A stretch of DNA of 64,000 nt from Armatimonadota bacterium (GCA_016223145.1 JACRPN010000022.1:87778-151777); one strand, 5' to 3'. Positions 27,357 through 36,268 are shown, numbered from the stretch's first letter. Translations and numbers: made by a program. Notes: generated by a model not told the origin, from the letters alone.

Positions 27357-28310
27357 ATGGCGACCGCCGCCCGGGGATTCGGCGCGCTCCGGGTCTATCT
27401 GGAGATGATCAAGATCGAACACTCGATCTTCGCGCTGCCGTTCGCGATGATCGGGATGATGTGGGGTAGCCGGACGGTCGAGCGGGAGCCGCACGTCGTT
27501 TACCAGTTGCCGGAAGGGGCCACCTATGTTCCACCTGGGTACCCGGGGAGCCCCTGGCCTGGCTGGCCGACCTTCCTCTTGATCGTGCTCGCGATGGTGA
27601 GTTGCCGCAGCGCGGCGATGGCGTTCAACCGGATCGCGGATCGGGCGATAGACGCGGACAATCCGAGGACCAAAATGCGGGCTTTGCCGGCGGGGCTGCT
27701 GCAGCTTAGGCACGCCAACCTGTTCTTCTTCGGATCGAGCGCCGTGTTCGTGACGGCGGCGGCACTGCTGAACCCCCTCTCGCTGATGCTGAGCCCCGTG
27801 GCATTGTTGGTGACGCTCGGTTACAGCCTGACCAAGCGCTTCACGCCGCTCTGCCACTTCGTGCTGGGGCTGAGCCTGGGGATCGCGCCGGCCGCAGCGT
27901 GGATCGCGGTGACGGGGACGCTAAGCTGGGCGATCCTGCCGATCACGTTCGCGGTGCTCTTCTGGACCGCGGGGTTCGACATCCTCTATGCGCTGCAGGA
28001 TGTCGAGTTCGACCGGGGGCATGGGCTGAGATCGCTCCCGGCCTGGGTGGGGGTTCACCGAGCTCTCCTTATTAGTCGTATGTGTCATATAGGAGCGGTG
28101 CTGGCATTGGCTCTGGGCGGAGTCCTGGTCGGCGCGGGGCTGTGGTTCTATGTGGGGGTGGCGTTTGCGGCGGCGCTGCTGGCGTATGAGCAGAGCCTGG
28201 TGAAGCCGAACGACCTCTCTAGGATCAATCTGGCGTTCTTCACGCTCAACGGATACGTGTCGCTGGGCGTATTCGTGTTTGCTCTAGTGGATGTGGTGGT
28301 TGGTTCCTAA
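27357..28310 (+). CDS. mqnP: UbiA-family aromatic prenyltransferase (probable MqnP)
   Basis: This 317-residue membrane protein has eight or so hydrophobic segments. The two aspartate-rich motifs are NRIADRAIDADNPRT (about 90-104) and YALQDVEFDRGHGLRS (about 213-228), as in 4-hydroxybenzoate-type prenyltransferases of the futalosine menaquinone pathway. It probably attaches a polyprenyl chain to the quinone head group. A loop of about 35 hydrophilic residues follows the first helix. The flavin prenyltransferase UbiX is also in this window (55726-56325), which fits the same pathway; none of mqnA-mqnE is here. It heads an operon of four genes. The name rests on motifs and should be confirmed by phylogeny. 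Confidence 0.8.
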   Translation: MATAARGFGALRVYLEMIKIEHSIFALPFAMIGMMWGSRTVEREPHVVYQLPEGATYVPPGYPGSPWPGWPTFLLIVLAMVSCRSAAMAFNRIADRAIDADNPRTKMRALPAGLLQLRHANLFFFGSSAVFVTAAALLNPLSLMLSPVALLVTLGYSLTKRFTPLCHFVLGLSLGIAPAAAWIAVTGTLSWAILPITFAVLFWTAGFDILYALQDVEFDRGHGLRSLPAWVGVHRALLISRMCHIGAVLALALGGVLVGAGLWFYVGVAFAAALLAYEQSLVKPNDLSRINLAFFTLNGYVSLGVFVFALVDVVVGS

Positions 28311-28319
28311 GGAGAGGTC

Positions 28320-28844
28320 ATGGAGGTTGTTACGAGAGAGTTCTCCTTGCCGGCTGTTCAGGCGAAATCGATAGCTCGGAAACTGATCGTTAGGAACGGG
28401 CTCTGGAAGGTGCCAGTGGTCATCGGAGTACAAGGTCCGGTGTGGTTCTTAATCGTGTGGAGGCACTCTCTGTGGTGGGCGTTTGTCTTCGCGGCCGCAT
28501 ACATCCTGGGGGCGCTCCACCTATCCCGACGTCTCTTGGGAATGTATGAGCGTTCACTCCAGCAAATGGGGTTCGGACAGAACTCTCCGATGTACGTTAG
28601 GTTCTCGGACACTGGTGCTGAGGCGTTTTCCGACGGCAAAAGAGGACTGTCGCTCCCTCTTTCGGACATTATCAGCTGCGAACGGCTTTGTGGAGTTCTA
28701 CTCATGGGGACTTTGGAGGGAAAGAACTTGGCAGTTCCATTGGCGGCGTTCTCCGCAGAAACAGATCTCCTTGCCGTCGAACACCAACTCAATCTAGCAG
28801 TCACTGATAACCGTGGGCTGAAGCTAAGCGGAGCTGCCTCGTGA
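28320..28844 (+). CDS. Small membrane protein, YcxB-like
   Basis: The protein has 174 residues with two transmembrane helices at about 32-75 (WFLIVW and FVFAAAYILGALH) and a soluble C-terminal domain. This plan recalls the YcxB-like family. The start has the clearest ribosome-binding site of the window (AAGGAGAGG), and the spacing from the mqnP stop is 9 nt. It overlaps the next gene by 4 nt (GTGA). Local composition is slightly less GC-rich. No function can be assigned. Confidence 0.65.
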   Translation: MEVVTREFSLPAVQAKSIARKLIVRNGLWKVPVVIGVQGPVWFLIVWRHSLWWAFVFAAAYILGALHLSRRLLGMYERSLQQMGFGQNSPMYVRFSDTGAEAFSDGKRGLSLPLSDIISCERLCGVLLMGTLEGKNLAVPLAAFSAETDLLAVEHQLNLAVTDNRGLKLSGAAS

Positions 28845-30247
28845 AAGTCGCCGTTGTCGGAGCAGGGATTTCGGGGCTGTATGCCGCGCGGAGGGTGGAG
28901 GCTTCCGGCGCGGAGGTGCGCGTCTTTGAGGCCACCGACCGCCTCGGCGGGCGCATCCAGACCGTCCACCGCGACGGCCTGGTCTATGAGGCCGCCGCCG
29001 AGTGGATCCTCCCCGAGCACCAGCGCGCGCTGACCTTGGCGCGCAGCCTCGGGCTGCCGCCCATCGAGAGCCCCACCGGGCCGAACACGCTGTTCTACAA
29101 GGGCGAGACGAACTCCGGCGCGAGCCTCTGGGAGGACGCCGCTCTCGACGACCAACGCCTGAAACAGGAGCTCGACTCGCTGCTGGAGACCCTAGACAAC
29201 CCCAAGGTCACGGCGTTCCAGGTTGGGCGGCTGGACACCCTGAGCCTGCAGATCCTCATCAAGTCCAAAGCGCTCAGCGAGCGCGGGGCGTGGTGGCTGG
29301 AATCCAAACTCCGCGCCGAGATGCGCGAGGACCCCGGGCGGATCAGCGTCTACGGCTATCTGGTTCAGGCCAAGCGCGATCGGGCACGCGCCGCTTCCAC
29401 CACGGCGTTTCGTATTCCTGGAGGCATGTCGGAGCTGGTCGCAAAGCTCGCCGCCAGCCTGAAGAGCCCAGTCCAGACCGGCAAGCGCCTCGTGAATACC
29501 GAATGGAAGGAAAACCAGGTGTTCCTGACCTTCGCCGACGGGACGAGTGAGAACTTCGACCAGGCGGTCCTCGCCATGCCGCCCAAAGCGCTGCTGCAGG
29601 TGGCCATCACTCCATCCATCTCCCCCAAAAAGCGAGCGGCCTGGGAGGCGGCGGTCTACGGCCGGGCGGTCAAGGTGTGTTTGGAGTTCAGCCGGGACTG
29701 GTGGACCGAGATCGGCTGGAACGGCCGGTTGATGACGAATAGGCCGATCCAGCGGACTTGGGACGGAACTCTGGGGTCTGGGGTGCAGGGTCTGGGGTCT
29801 GGGCCCGACAAGGCAGCCGTGTCGGACATGTCGGACCGGTCGGACAAGGCTGACAAGTCAGATCAGACGAACACCGGAAGTTCTGCCCCCCCAACCGCAA
29901 CAGACCGCCCCTCGGTCCTCAACGTCTGGATCTGCGGCAAGGCCGCTGAGAGTTGGGCCCGGTTCTCCGACCCCGTTCGCGGGTGCCTGGAAGACCTCGC
30001 CGGCCACTTCCCTCAGGCGAAGGAGCACTTCACAGGTGGGACCTGGACCGCGTGGCTGGCCGATTCACCCTCGGGCGGGGCCTACATGTTCCCCTCGACC
30101 GGATTCGTGCTCGCTCACAGCGAGAACCTCATCACGCCGGAGGGTCGGCTTCACTTTGCGGGCGACTTCTGGGGAGAGAGCGCCGGCCGCATCGAGGGTG
30201 CGCTGGATTCGGCGGAGCGGGTGTCCACAGAGGTATCGCTCTCTTGA
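28841..30247 (+). CDS. FAD-dependent amine oxidase / protoporphyrinogen oxidase-like flavoprotein
   Basis: The protein has 468 residues. The N-terminal dinucleotide-binding motif (VVGAGISGLYAARR, about 4-17), the following RLGGRIQT motif (about 35-42) and the C-terminal FAD-contacting segment with GRLHFAGDFWGES are those of flavin-containing amine oxidases. The substrate is unknown. Between about residues 310 and 355 lies an insert rich in Gly, Ser and Asp encoded by a G-rich heptamer array and a nonamer array (29768-29872), which keeps the frame. Starts with GTG inside the 4-nt overlap with the previous gene and overlaps the next by 4 nt. Confidence 0.8.
   Translation: MKVAVVGAGISGLYAARRVEASGAEVRVFEATDRLGGRIQTVHRDGLVYEAAAEWILPEHQRALTLARSLGLPPIESPTGPNTLFYKGETNSGASLWEDAALDDQRLKQELDSLLETLDNPKVTAFQVGRLDTLSLQILIKSKALSERGAWWLESKLRAEMREDPGRISVYGYLVQAKRDRARAASTTAFRIPGGMSELVAKLAASLKSPVQTGKRLVNTEWKENQVFLTFADGTSENFDQAVLAMPPKALLQVAITPSISPKKRAAWEAAVYGRAVKVCLEFSRDWWTEIGWNGRLMTNRPIQRTWDGTLGSGVQGLGSGPDKAAVSDMSDRSDKADKSDQTNTGSSAPPTATDRPSVLNVWICGKAAESWARFSDPVRGCLEDLAGHFPQAKEHFTGGTWTAWLADSPSGGAYMFPSTGFVLAHSENLITPEGRLHFAGDFWGESAGRIEGALDSAERVSTEVSLS
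29768..29872 (+). repeat. Heptamer and nonamer arrays inside the amine oxidase gene
   Basis: TCTGGGG heptamers (29770-29803) are followed by nonamers of the type GTCGGACAN (29819-29868), read as repeated SDx tripeptides. The nonamer type matches the intergenic array at 12334-12370, and TCTGGGG is the complement of the CCCCAGA unit in asnS. Confidence 0.75.
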
Positions 30248-31905
30248 CCTTGCTGAACAACTTCCTCTGGGCCTTTGATGGTTCGCCGCAAGAGATGCTC
30301 ATCGAGCATGGGCGCGTGGTCTGGCGTCGCGGGCCAAGCCCCGAGCGCCCCGAGGGAGCACAGGTCCAGGACCTTGGTGGCCAACTGCTGATGCCCGCCT
30401 TCATCGACGCGCACTGCCACTTTCTGCCGACCGGGCTCGACCTTTTGAAGTTGAACCTCGGCGGTTGCGGAACGCGCGATGAGGTGCTAGCGAGGCTCAG
30501 GGATTGGGAGCGCAACATGGAGCCGGGAAAGTGGCTGCATGCGGTCCACTACGATCAGACGCGGTTTTCGGACGGAGTTCACCTGACGCGCTGGGATCTC
30601 GATCGGGTGATTCCCAGCCGGCCGGTGTTGCTGCGACACGTGAGCGGGCACGCCAGCGTGGCGAACACGGCGGCGCTCCAGGCGGCGGGTGTTCCTGATG
30701 GAGCCCCGGACCCGAAGGGCGGATCGTTCGGGCGGGACGCCTCGGGCAGACTGGACGGCACGCTCTTTGAGAGGGTCCACGAGGAAGTCACCGCCGGGGC
30801 GCCGGACCCCAGTTTCGAGGAGATGGTGCAGGGGATCCTGCTCGCGGGCAAGCGAATGAAAGAGCTGGGAATCGCCTGTGCCACCGACATGATGACCGGG
30901 CGATTCGGGCTCGCGCAGGAGCTCGACGCCTATGAGGAGGCGGTGAAACGGGGCTGCGAGGCAAGGGTGCGGCTGTATCCGGTGTGGTCGGCGGTGTTTG
31001 GGGGTCGAGGGATGGGCGACGAGGCGCTGCGGGAGCGGACCCGGCACTGGAATGCCGATCTGATCAAGCTGTGTGGCGTGAAGATCTTTGCCGATGGGGC
31101 GGTAGGCGCCGGGACGGCTGCAATCTATGGGAGGTATGTGGCATCTGAGTTGTCTCCCCCCCCAACCCCCTCCTCAGTTTCCGCCGGAGCGAAAACCAAG
31201 GAGGGGGCTCCGGAGTCTCCCACCCCAACCCCTCCCTCAGTTTCCGCCGGAGCGAAAACCAAGGGAGGGGCTTCCGGAACCTCCACCCCTCTGCCCACTC
31301 CCCCTATCGCCTCGCTACAAGGGGAGGGGGCTCAGACTTCTGGGCAGCTCCTTTATGCTCCTGAGCGGCTGAACGAGATGGTGCGGACCGCGCACAGCTC
31401 GGGATTTCGGATTGCGATCCACTCGATCGGGGATTACGCCACGGACCTCGTGATGGATGTCCTGGAGGCCACCGGCGAGCCAAGCAGACACCGCATCGAA
31501 CACGCGATGCTGCTCTCAGATTCTCAGATCGAGCGTTTGGCGGGCCTTGGATGCCACGTCTCGATGCAGCCCGAGTTTCTGATCCGGTTCGCCCACGCCT
31601 ACAAGCGGCAGCTTGGCCCCGAGCGAGCCTCGAAGATCAAAAGAATGCGCTCAGTGGTGGACGCGGGAATCGCGCTAAGCCTCAGCTCCGACCGGCCGAT
31701 CGTCTCGGGCGACCCTTGGGTGGGGGTTCGGTGTGCATCGGATAGGCCGGAGGGGTTCGACCCTGCCGAAAACCTGACACGCATGGAGGCACTGCTCGGC
31801 TACACCCAGAAGGCCGCGGAAGCCAACGAGGACGGCGGCCGCATGGGCTCGCTCAGTGAAGGCCAGCTTGCGGACTGGATCGTCTGCGAGGGCGATTCGC
31901 GATAG
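30244..31905 (+). CDS. YtcJ-like metal-dependent amidohydrolase
   Basis: The protein has 553 residues. It shows the amidohydrolase-3 pattern: DAHCHF metal motif (about 47-52), KIFADGAVGAGTA (about 280-292), AIHSIGD (about 388-394), HRIEHA and the catalytic Asp of SSDRP. It probably hydrolyses an amide, imide or related substrate. Between about residues 303 and 368 it carries three family A elements (31152-31333) in frame, read as PTPPSVSAGAKTKGGA-like peptides; the family has a short loop here, so this is an insertion. The start is TTG at 30244, overlapping the previous stop codon (TTGA). Confidence 0.8.
   Translation: MTLLNNFLWAFDGSPQEMLIEHGRVVWRRGPSPERPEGAQVQDLGGQLLMPAFIDAHCHFLPTGLDLLKLNLGGCGTRDEVLARLRDWERNMEPGKWLHAVHYDQTRFSDGVHLTRWDLDRVIPSRPVLLRHVSGHASVANTAALQAAGVPDGAPDPKGGSFGRDASGRLDGTLFERVHEEVTAGAPDPSFEEMVQGILLAGKRMKELGIACATDMMTGRFGLAQELDAYEEAVKRGCEARVRLYPVWSAVFGGRGMGDEALRERTRHWNADLIKLCGVKIFADGAVGAGTAAIYGRYVASELSPPPTPSSVSAGAKTKEGAPESPTPTPPSVSAGAKTKGGASGTSTPLPTPPIASLQGEGAQTSGQLLYAPERLNEMVRTAHSSGFRIAIHSIGDYATDLVMDVLEATGEPSRHRIEHAMLLSDSQIERLAGLGCHVSMQPEFLIRFAHAYKRQLGPERASKIKRMRSVVDAGIALSLSSDRPIVSGDPWVGVRCASDRPEGFDPAENLTRMEALLGYTQKAAEANEDGGRMGSLSEGQLADWIVCEGDSR
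31152..31333. repeat. Three tandem family A hairpins inside the amidohydrolase gene
   Basis: Copies at 31152-31210, 31216-31273 and 31281-31333. The first two share the CAGTTTCCGCCGGAGCGAAA loop (30 of the arms differ only in CCCCCTCCT versus CCCCTCCCT); the third is diverged. All lie within the reading frame, in the same orientation. Confidence 0.85.
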
Positions 31906-32070
31906 GCGATGCGCGATGAGAGAAGGGCGCTGGGCGAATCTGGGATAGAGGATAGAGAACTCCAAGAAACTATCCTTTATCCCTGACCCACTTATCCCTT
32001 ATCGAATATCACCAAACACCTGAGGACCTAAAAACCTGACCACCTGACAACCCAAGAATCTCAGCAACCA
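31903..32070. repeat. Heptamer and octamer arrays between the amidohydrolase and UXS
   Basis: GCGATAG/GCGATGC heptamers start at the amidohydrolase stop codon (31903-31935), then ACCTGA-type units run at 32016-32070. No gene is seen in the 179-nt gap between the two convergent genes. Confidence 0.6.
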
Positions 32071-32084
32071 CGCACCTGCGCAGC

Positions 32085-33014
32085 TCACACCTTGCTCTTG
32101 AAGTACTCAATCGTCCTTCTTAGCCCCTCTTCGACCGACGTTTTCGGCTCCCAACCGAGGACCGTGCGCGCACGCGTAAGGTCGGGGCGGCGCTGCTTCG
32201 GGTCGTCAATTGCCGCCTCAAGGTGGACGATCTCGCTGTCTGAGCCTGTCAACTTGAGGATGAGCTTGGCGAACTCGAGGATCGGAAACTCGAACTCGGC
32301 GCCGATGTTGACGGGCTCCTGATAGTTGGATTCCGCCAGCATCAAGGTGCCCTCGATCGTATCGTCCACGTAGCAGAAGCTCCGTGTGTGCAAGCCGTCG
32401 CCATACACCGTGAGAGGTTCGCCGCGCAGGGCCTGGGCGATAAAGTTGGGCACCACGCGCCCATCGTCAAGCCGCATTCGGGGGCCGTAGGTGTTGAAAA
32501 ACCGCGTGATCCGCGTGTCCACCTTGTGGAAGTTTCTATAGGCCATGGTCATGGATTCGGCGTAGCGTTTGGATTCGTCGTAGACGCCCCTTGGGCCGAT
32601 CGGGTTGACGTTGCCCCAATAGGTCTCCGGCTGCGGAGAGACGAGGGGGTCGCCATAGACCTCGCTGGTGCTGGAGATGAGGAACTTCGCGCCCTTGGCC
32701 TTGGCAAGGCCGAGCGCCTTGTGGGTTCCCAGAGCACCAACCTTGAGCACCTGAATCGGAAACCGCTCGAAGTCGACCGGGCTTGCCGGGCTGGCGAAGT
32801 GGAAGATGAAGTCCACCGGGCCATCCAGGTAGAGAAACTCGGTGACGTACTGCTTGATGAAACGGACCTGCGGGTTGCCGAGGTGCTGGACCAAGTTGTC
32901 GGTCGAACCGGTGATCAGGTTGTCGATCACGACGACGTCCCATCCCCGCTCAACAAGGCGATCCACCAGGTGGGAGCCGAGGAACCCCGCCCCTCCCGTC
33001 ACAACGGCGCGCAT
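32085..33014 (-). CDS. UDP-glucuronate decarboxylase-like sugar-nucleotide epimerase/decarboxylase
   Basis: The protein has 309 residues. It has an extended SDR fold with GGAGFLG at residues 7-13, the DNL element, the STSEVYG motif and catalytic YDESK. The [11 protein letters not shown] and [16 protein letters not shown] motifs are those of UDP-glucuronate decarboxylases (making UDP-xylose). The ATG at 33014 is chosen because GGAGFLG must be near the N-terminus and because CATAAT (33021-33026) lies 6 nt upstream. Likely supplies UDP-xylose for cell-surface polysaccharide. Adjacent genes do not clarify the pathway. Confidence 0.88.
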   Translation of the reverse strand: MRAVVTGGAGFLGSHLVDRLVERGWDVVVIDNLITGSTDNLVQHLGNPQVRFIKQYVTEFLYLDGPVDFIFHFASPASPVDFERFPIQVLKVGALGTHKALGLAKAKGAKFLISSTSEVYGDPLVSPQPETYWGNVNPIGPRGVYDESKRYAESMTMAYRNFHKVDTRITRFFNTYGPRMRLDDGRVVPNFIAQALRGEPLTVYGDGLHTRSFCYVDDTIEGTLMLAESNYQEPVNIGAEFEFPILEFAKLILKLTGSDSEIVHLEAAIDDPKQRRPDLTRARTVLGWEPKTSVEEGLRRTIEYFKSKV

Positions 33015-33020
33015 GGCCTG

Positions 33021-33026
33021 ATTATG
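33021..33026 (-). promoter_or_regulatory. -10 box of leaderless UXS-like transcript
   Basis: CATAAT on the minus strand ends 6 nt before the ATG at 33014. Confidence 0.55.
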
Positions 33027-33066
33027 CGTGAGGATGAACGAAGGCGCGTAAAGGCTATGAAGGCTG

Positions 33067-33179
33067 CCCGTGGGGCAGACCCTCAGTCTGCCGGGGGCAA
33101 GCATGTCCTGCACAGGTGTGAAGAAGGCCGAGGGTTCCCTAAGAACAATGAAGGTGTCCCGTGGGGCAGACTCTCAGTC
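33067..33179. repeat. Pair of 22-nt direct repeats
   Basis: CCCGTGGGGCAGACCCTCAGTC at 33067-33088 recurs at 33158-33179 with one base changed. The first copy also forms a GGCAGAC/GTCTGCC hairpin. They lie in the divergent space between the UXS-like gene and the next plus-strand gene. Confidence 0.6.
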
Positions 33180-33227
33180 AACCTTTGGCCGCAGGACCGA
33201 GCTTGGACTCTGCCGGGGTATTGAGGT

Positions 33228-33911
33228 ATGCCTGAGGGCGAGGCAGAACCAGAGATGAAACCGATCCTCAACACCGATTCGATGGCGCAAACCCTGTGGT
33301 CGCTTGAGCGGGCAAGGCTCGAAGGGCGCCCGCAGAACGAACCTGCCGTTTCCGAAACCCTTCGGTGGATAGCGGGCCGACAAGGGTTGCCGGGGGCCTA
33401 TGCGACGCACCTGTTCATGCCCACGCAGCACGATGTTGAGTCCCGGAACGGGACGCCTACCTACGAGGACAACTCGATGAGTCGGGTCGGAGTGATACAC
33501 GTCTTGGGTGAGGAATCGACCAGGGCGCTGGCCCTTTGGGGAGTCGACACGGGATGGGACCGCGAGAAGGCGAGCCGGGTGATCGCTTCATTCGATCGTG
33601 GGTCGGCGAGGTTCTGCTGCTATCGGTGCTCGGTGGCTTGGTGGCGCGCTCTCTCCGCGACCCGGATACCAGCGTGTGAGGCGATTTTGGCAAGGGCGGT
33701 TCGATGGGTCGAGGACTCGATGGAGAGGAGTAGGCCCTATGGCTTTCCGTTCTTCTATCTGCTGCTGGCGCTTTCCGAGATGCCGATTCCCGAGGTGGAG
33801 CGGCTGAAGCCGCTGCTCCGCCCGCCCGCCGAGAGGGCCTTGAAAGGGCTTGTCGGGAACGACACCCGAACGTTCTTCCGACGCTGCGCAGCCGAGTGGG
33901 CGGTGAGCTAA
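33228..33911 (+). CDS. Hypothetical helical protein
   Basis: The protein has 227 residues, rich in Leu, Arg and Ala helices, with a central CCYRC cluster (residues about 125-129) that could bind a metal or be structural. No signal peptide or transmembrane helix is seen. Alternative starts are ATG 33228 and ATG 33255. I do not recognise a family. It ends 9 nt before the tRNA-Gln gene, which is on the opposite strand. Confidence 0.5.
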   Translation: MPEGEAEPEMKPILNTDSMAQTLWSLERARLEGRPQNEPAVSETLRWIAGRQGLPGAYATHLFMPTQHDVESRNGTPTYEDNSMSRVGVIHVLGEESTRALALWGVDTGWDREKASRVIASFDRGSARFCCYRCSVAWWRALSATRIPACEAILARAVRWVEDSMERSRPYGFPFFYLLLALSEMPIPEVERLKPLLRPPAERALKGLVGNDTRTFFRRCAAEWAVS

Positions 33912-33920
33912 GGGAGTTGG

Positions 33921-33993
33921 CTGCCCGATCAGGTCTCGAACCTGAAACCTCCTGATCCAGAGTCAGGCGCTCTGCCAATTGAGCTATCGGGCA
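33921..33993 (-). tRNA. tRNA-Gln (CTG anticodon)
   Basis: The minus strand folds into a standard cloverleaf: 7-bp acceptor stem (TGCCCGA/TCGGGCA), D arm with GCTC/GAGC, anticodon stem CCTGA/TCAGG with loop CTCTGGA (anticodon CTG), and a T arm with the GTTCGA loop. The CCA is not encoded. It is the only tRNA seen in the window; glnS lies 3 kb away. Confidence 0.9.
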
Positions 33994-34061
33994 ATGGGAT
34001 GGATATGATACCCGCGGGGGGCAATGGGGAGTTCTCAGGTGCTCAGGCATTCGTCAGTCGT

Positions 34062-34112
34062 GTCTCCACCCCCAACCCCCTCCTCATTTACGAACCAAAA
34101 CGAGGAGGGGGC
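34062..34112. repeat. Family A2 hairpin repeat
   Basis: Ten-bp arms CCCCCTCCTC/GAGGAGGGGG with loop ATTTACGAACCAAAAC. It lies between the tRNA and the MGMT-like gene, just upstream of the promoter. Confidence 0.8.
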
Positions 34113-34170
34113 TACTTGCCCTTCGCCCTTCGCCGTTCGTACCCCCTCCCCCGACCGTGTCTTCCCGCGA

Positions 34171-34176
34171 CACAAT
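34171..34176 (+). promoter_or_regulatory. -10-like box before the MGMT-like gene
   Basis: CACAAT ends 6 nt before the ATG at 34183, without a Shine-Dalgarno. Confidence 0.4.
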
Positions 34177-34182
34177 GGGGCC

Positions 34183-34659
34183 ATGCCATACAAGCGAAAA
34201 TCATGGACCCAGAAGTGGGCCGAGGCGAAGGCCAAGCCGGGCTTCCCAATGGTCTTCGACTGCGACAAGACGCACAAACGATGGGTGGTGCCGGCGCCCT
34301 CGGAAATCGAGGAGATTGTCAAGACGATCCCAAGGGGAAAGGTGATGCCGATCGGTGAGATCGCGGCCCAGATCATGGCCAAGCACAAGACTGAAATGTG
34401 TTGTCCGATGACCACGGGCATCTTCACATGGCTGCTTTCTTACGCAAGCTGCGAGGCCGAAGGGCTGAACGTGGCCGAGGACTGTGGCAAGAGGATCAAC
34501 CCCAAGGCGGCGCACCGGGGCGTGCCCTGGTGGCGGGTGGTCAAGACCGGCGGCGAACTGAACCCCAAGTATCCCGGCGCGCCGGAGCTGCAGAAGGCGC
34601 TGCTGGAGTCGGAGGGCATCAAGGTGGTGGCGAAGGGGAAGAAGCTGGTCGTAGCGTGA
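34183..34659 (+). CDS. MGMT-family DNA-binding domain protein
   Basis: The protein has 158 residues. Its C-terminal half reads like the DNA-binding domain of O6-alkylguanine alkyltransferases and alkyltransferase-like proteins: GEIAAQIMAKHK, VPWWRVVKTGGEL and QKALLESEGI. In MGMT the PCHRV active-site Cys lies just before this domain's HRV; here it is PWWRV, so the acceptor Cys is absent. A CC pair (MCCPMTTG) is nearby but not in the usual site. It is probably a non-catalytic DNA-damage binding protein. The N-terminus is basic. Confidence 0.7.
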   Translation: MPYKRKSWTQKWAEAKAKPGFPMVFDCDKTHKRWVVPAPSEIEEIVKTIPRGKVMPIGEIAAQIMAKHKTEMCCPMTTGIFTWLLSYASCEAEGLNVAEDCGKRINPKAAHRGVPWWRVVKTGGELNPKYPGAPELQKALLESEGIKVVAKGKKLVVA

Positions 34660-34688
34660 TCCCAAACTGGGAGTGCTAGTTCACGTTG

Positions 34689-35714
34689 CTAGTGAGCCGC
34701 GCTCTTATGGAGCAGCTGTTCGATCTCAGACCGAAAGGCGATGAAGTCGAGATCAGCGTCCGATCGCTGATAGGCGCCAACTTGGGCCAGCATCTCGTCT
34801 TGGTCATCGTTGAAGTAGACGCGCCACATGGCGCCAAACCAACCTTCGGACCGAGTGCTCTCGTCATCGAACTGTTCTACCAAAGTCGGCCCTGAGTTCT
34901 CCTTGCGAGTCCTTTCTCTCTTGCTCGCCTCGACCTCTCGGTAACCCACTTGCACGCGGAAGCATCGAGTTTCAGATTGATTCAAGAAGACCTCGAGCTT
35001 TGGGCCCGATTGCCTCTCCGTTTCACTGGAACGGAATTCGAGCGGCAGGGGAAAGACAAAAGTCGCGCTCGTATTGGAGGCCCAGCGACAGCCTTCGGGT
35101 GGTGAGCCCAGACTCGTAGAAAACCTGTTCAGCATCCAGTCGTCTGGCTTCATTGCAAACGAGTCGCCTTCGATGACACCGTCACTCATTTCGTCAGGCT
35201 TGAGCCATCGGCCACGAATCCTCAGTCCGAGGCTCTTCCAGTCAGCGACGCCGATGGCGAGGCGGGCTTTTCGTTCGATCACCCATTGTTCTCCGGGCCA
35301 AAGCTCCCATTCCTGTCGATCAAAAGGACTCAGGTAGTAGGCCACATTGGAAGTTTCAAACGCCTCGCCATCCCAGGTCTCACGCCATGTGGCTGCAAGT
35401 CGTTCTCCTCGTTTTGCGACCACGGTACGTGCTTGTCCGCAGAGGAGCAGCTTTGCGGCAGTGAGAGCATCTGCCGCGGATTCAAAGTGCCCGTGCCATT
35501 CATCGGTTTCCACAACCCACTGTTCGTCTCTATGGAGCACGGAGATCCCGGTGGGCTCGTTGTGCGCGAGGATAGACAGGACTCCGTCGTCCAACTGGAC
35601 CCCAAGGTATGGGACCTTGACGATCAGCTTATGAAGGCCGAGGGCCCTGGCAGCAGCACTCAGGTCCATCTTTGACAGATCCAATGGCTCAGGTTTCGGT
35701 CTGGGAAGCAACAT
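34689..35714 (-). CDS. Hypothetical protein
   Basis: The protein has 341 residues, hydrophilic and with no signal peptide or transmembrane helix. It contains a Lys/Arg/Glu-rich stretch near 265-275 and many Trp/Asp residues. I do not recognise a family. It is the last gene of an operon with DinB and DUF1697 proteins: its AGGAG ribosome-binding site overlaps the stop codon of the DUF1697 gene, and spacing is 9 nt. Confidence 0.5.
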   Translation of the reverse strand: MLLPRPKPEPLDLSKMDLSAAARALGLHKLIVKVPYLGVQLDDGVLSILAHNEPTGISVLHRDEQWVVETDEWHGHFESAADALTAAKLLLCGQARTVVAKRGERLAATWRETWDGEAFETSNVAYYLSPFDRQEWELWPGEQWVIERKARLAIGVADWKSLGLRIRGRWLKPDEMSDGVIEGDSFAMKPDDWMLNRFSTSLGSPPEGCRWASNTSATFVFPLPLEFRSSETERQSGPKLEVFLNQSETRCFRVQVGYREVEASKRERTRKENSGPTLVEQFDDESTRSEGWFGAMWRVYFNDDQDEMLAQVGAYQRSDADLDFIAFRSEIEQLLHKSAAH

Positions 35715-35723
35715 CTGTGACTC

Positions 35724-36251
35724 CTACCCCACCTTCTCTATAAAGTCCTCGACCACGTTCCACCAACGCATCGTGGCCGGGGTACGTATGGGGCCGGAGG
35801 CGAGCTTTCGGAGGTCGATGTTAAGCGGTACTCCCCGGCGGACGACCGCATAGAGAACCTCGGGCTCAGTCCCCACGATTGACCAATCGCCCTGATCTCC
35901 AAGGGCGGCGGCATGATTCTCCAGTGGGTTGCGCAGGAAGATGGCCATGCTGCGGTCTCTCTCAGTCACCTTGCCTTCGAAGGGTCTGGAGTCGACGAGT
36001 TGCTTGAGCCGGTCCCAGGAGAGCGGCACTGCGATCGGTTCCTTGAGGCCATAGACGGACAGGGCGTGTTCGACGACCCCCGCTGCGATTTCCGGCTCAT
36101 GCTTCGTCTCAATTCGCACGTTTCCCGACTGCAAGAAGGTGGATGCCTTGCCAAGGCGCGTCTTCTCGATCACCTCGATGAGCTCCGCCATCGTGATGCG
36201 GTTGTGCTTTCCGACGTTGATGGCTCTTAAGAACAGTGCGCAAGGGCTCAA
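35724..36251 (-). CDS. DUF1697 family protein
   Basis: The protein has 175 residues. The opening ALFLRAINVGKHN, the MAEL helix and the STFLQSGNV segment match the DUF1697 family, whose function is not established. The start is TTG at 36251, preceded by a perfect AAAGGAG ribosome-binding site 6 nt upstream, and family proteins begin right there; the longer open frame from 36335 would add 28 residues overlapping the upstream gene. It lies 17 nt after the DinB-like gene. Confidence 0.8.
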   Translation of the reverse strand: MSPCALFLRAINVGKHNRITMAELIEVIEKTRLGKASTFLQSGNVRIETKHEPEIAAGVVEHALSVYGLKEPIAVPLSWDRLKQLVDSRPFEGKVTERDRSMAIFLRNPLENHAAALGDQGDWSIVGTEPEVLYAVVRRGVPLNIDLRKLASGPIRTPATMRWWNVVEDFIEKVG

Positions 36252-36268
36252 TTCAGGCTCCTTTGAAA

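Noticed and set aside
27357..31905. Insertion sequence or prophage remnants in the region of repeats
   Set aside because: No transposase, integrase or phage gene motifs occur; the repeats are short non-coding units.
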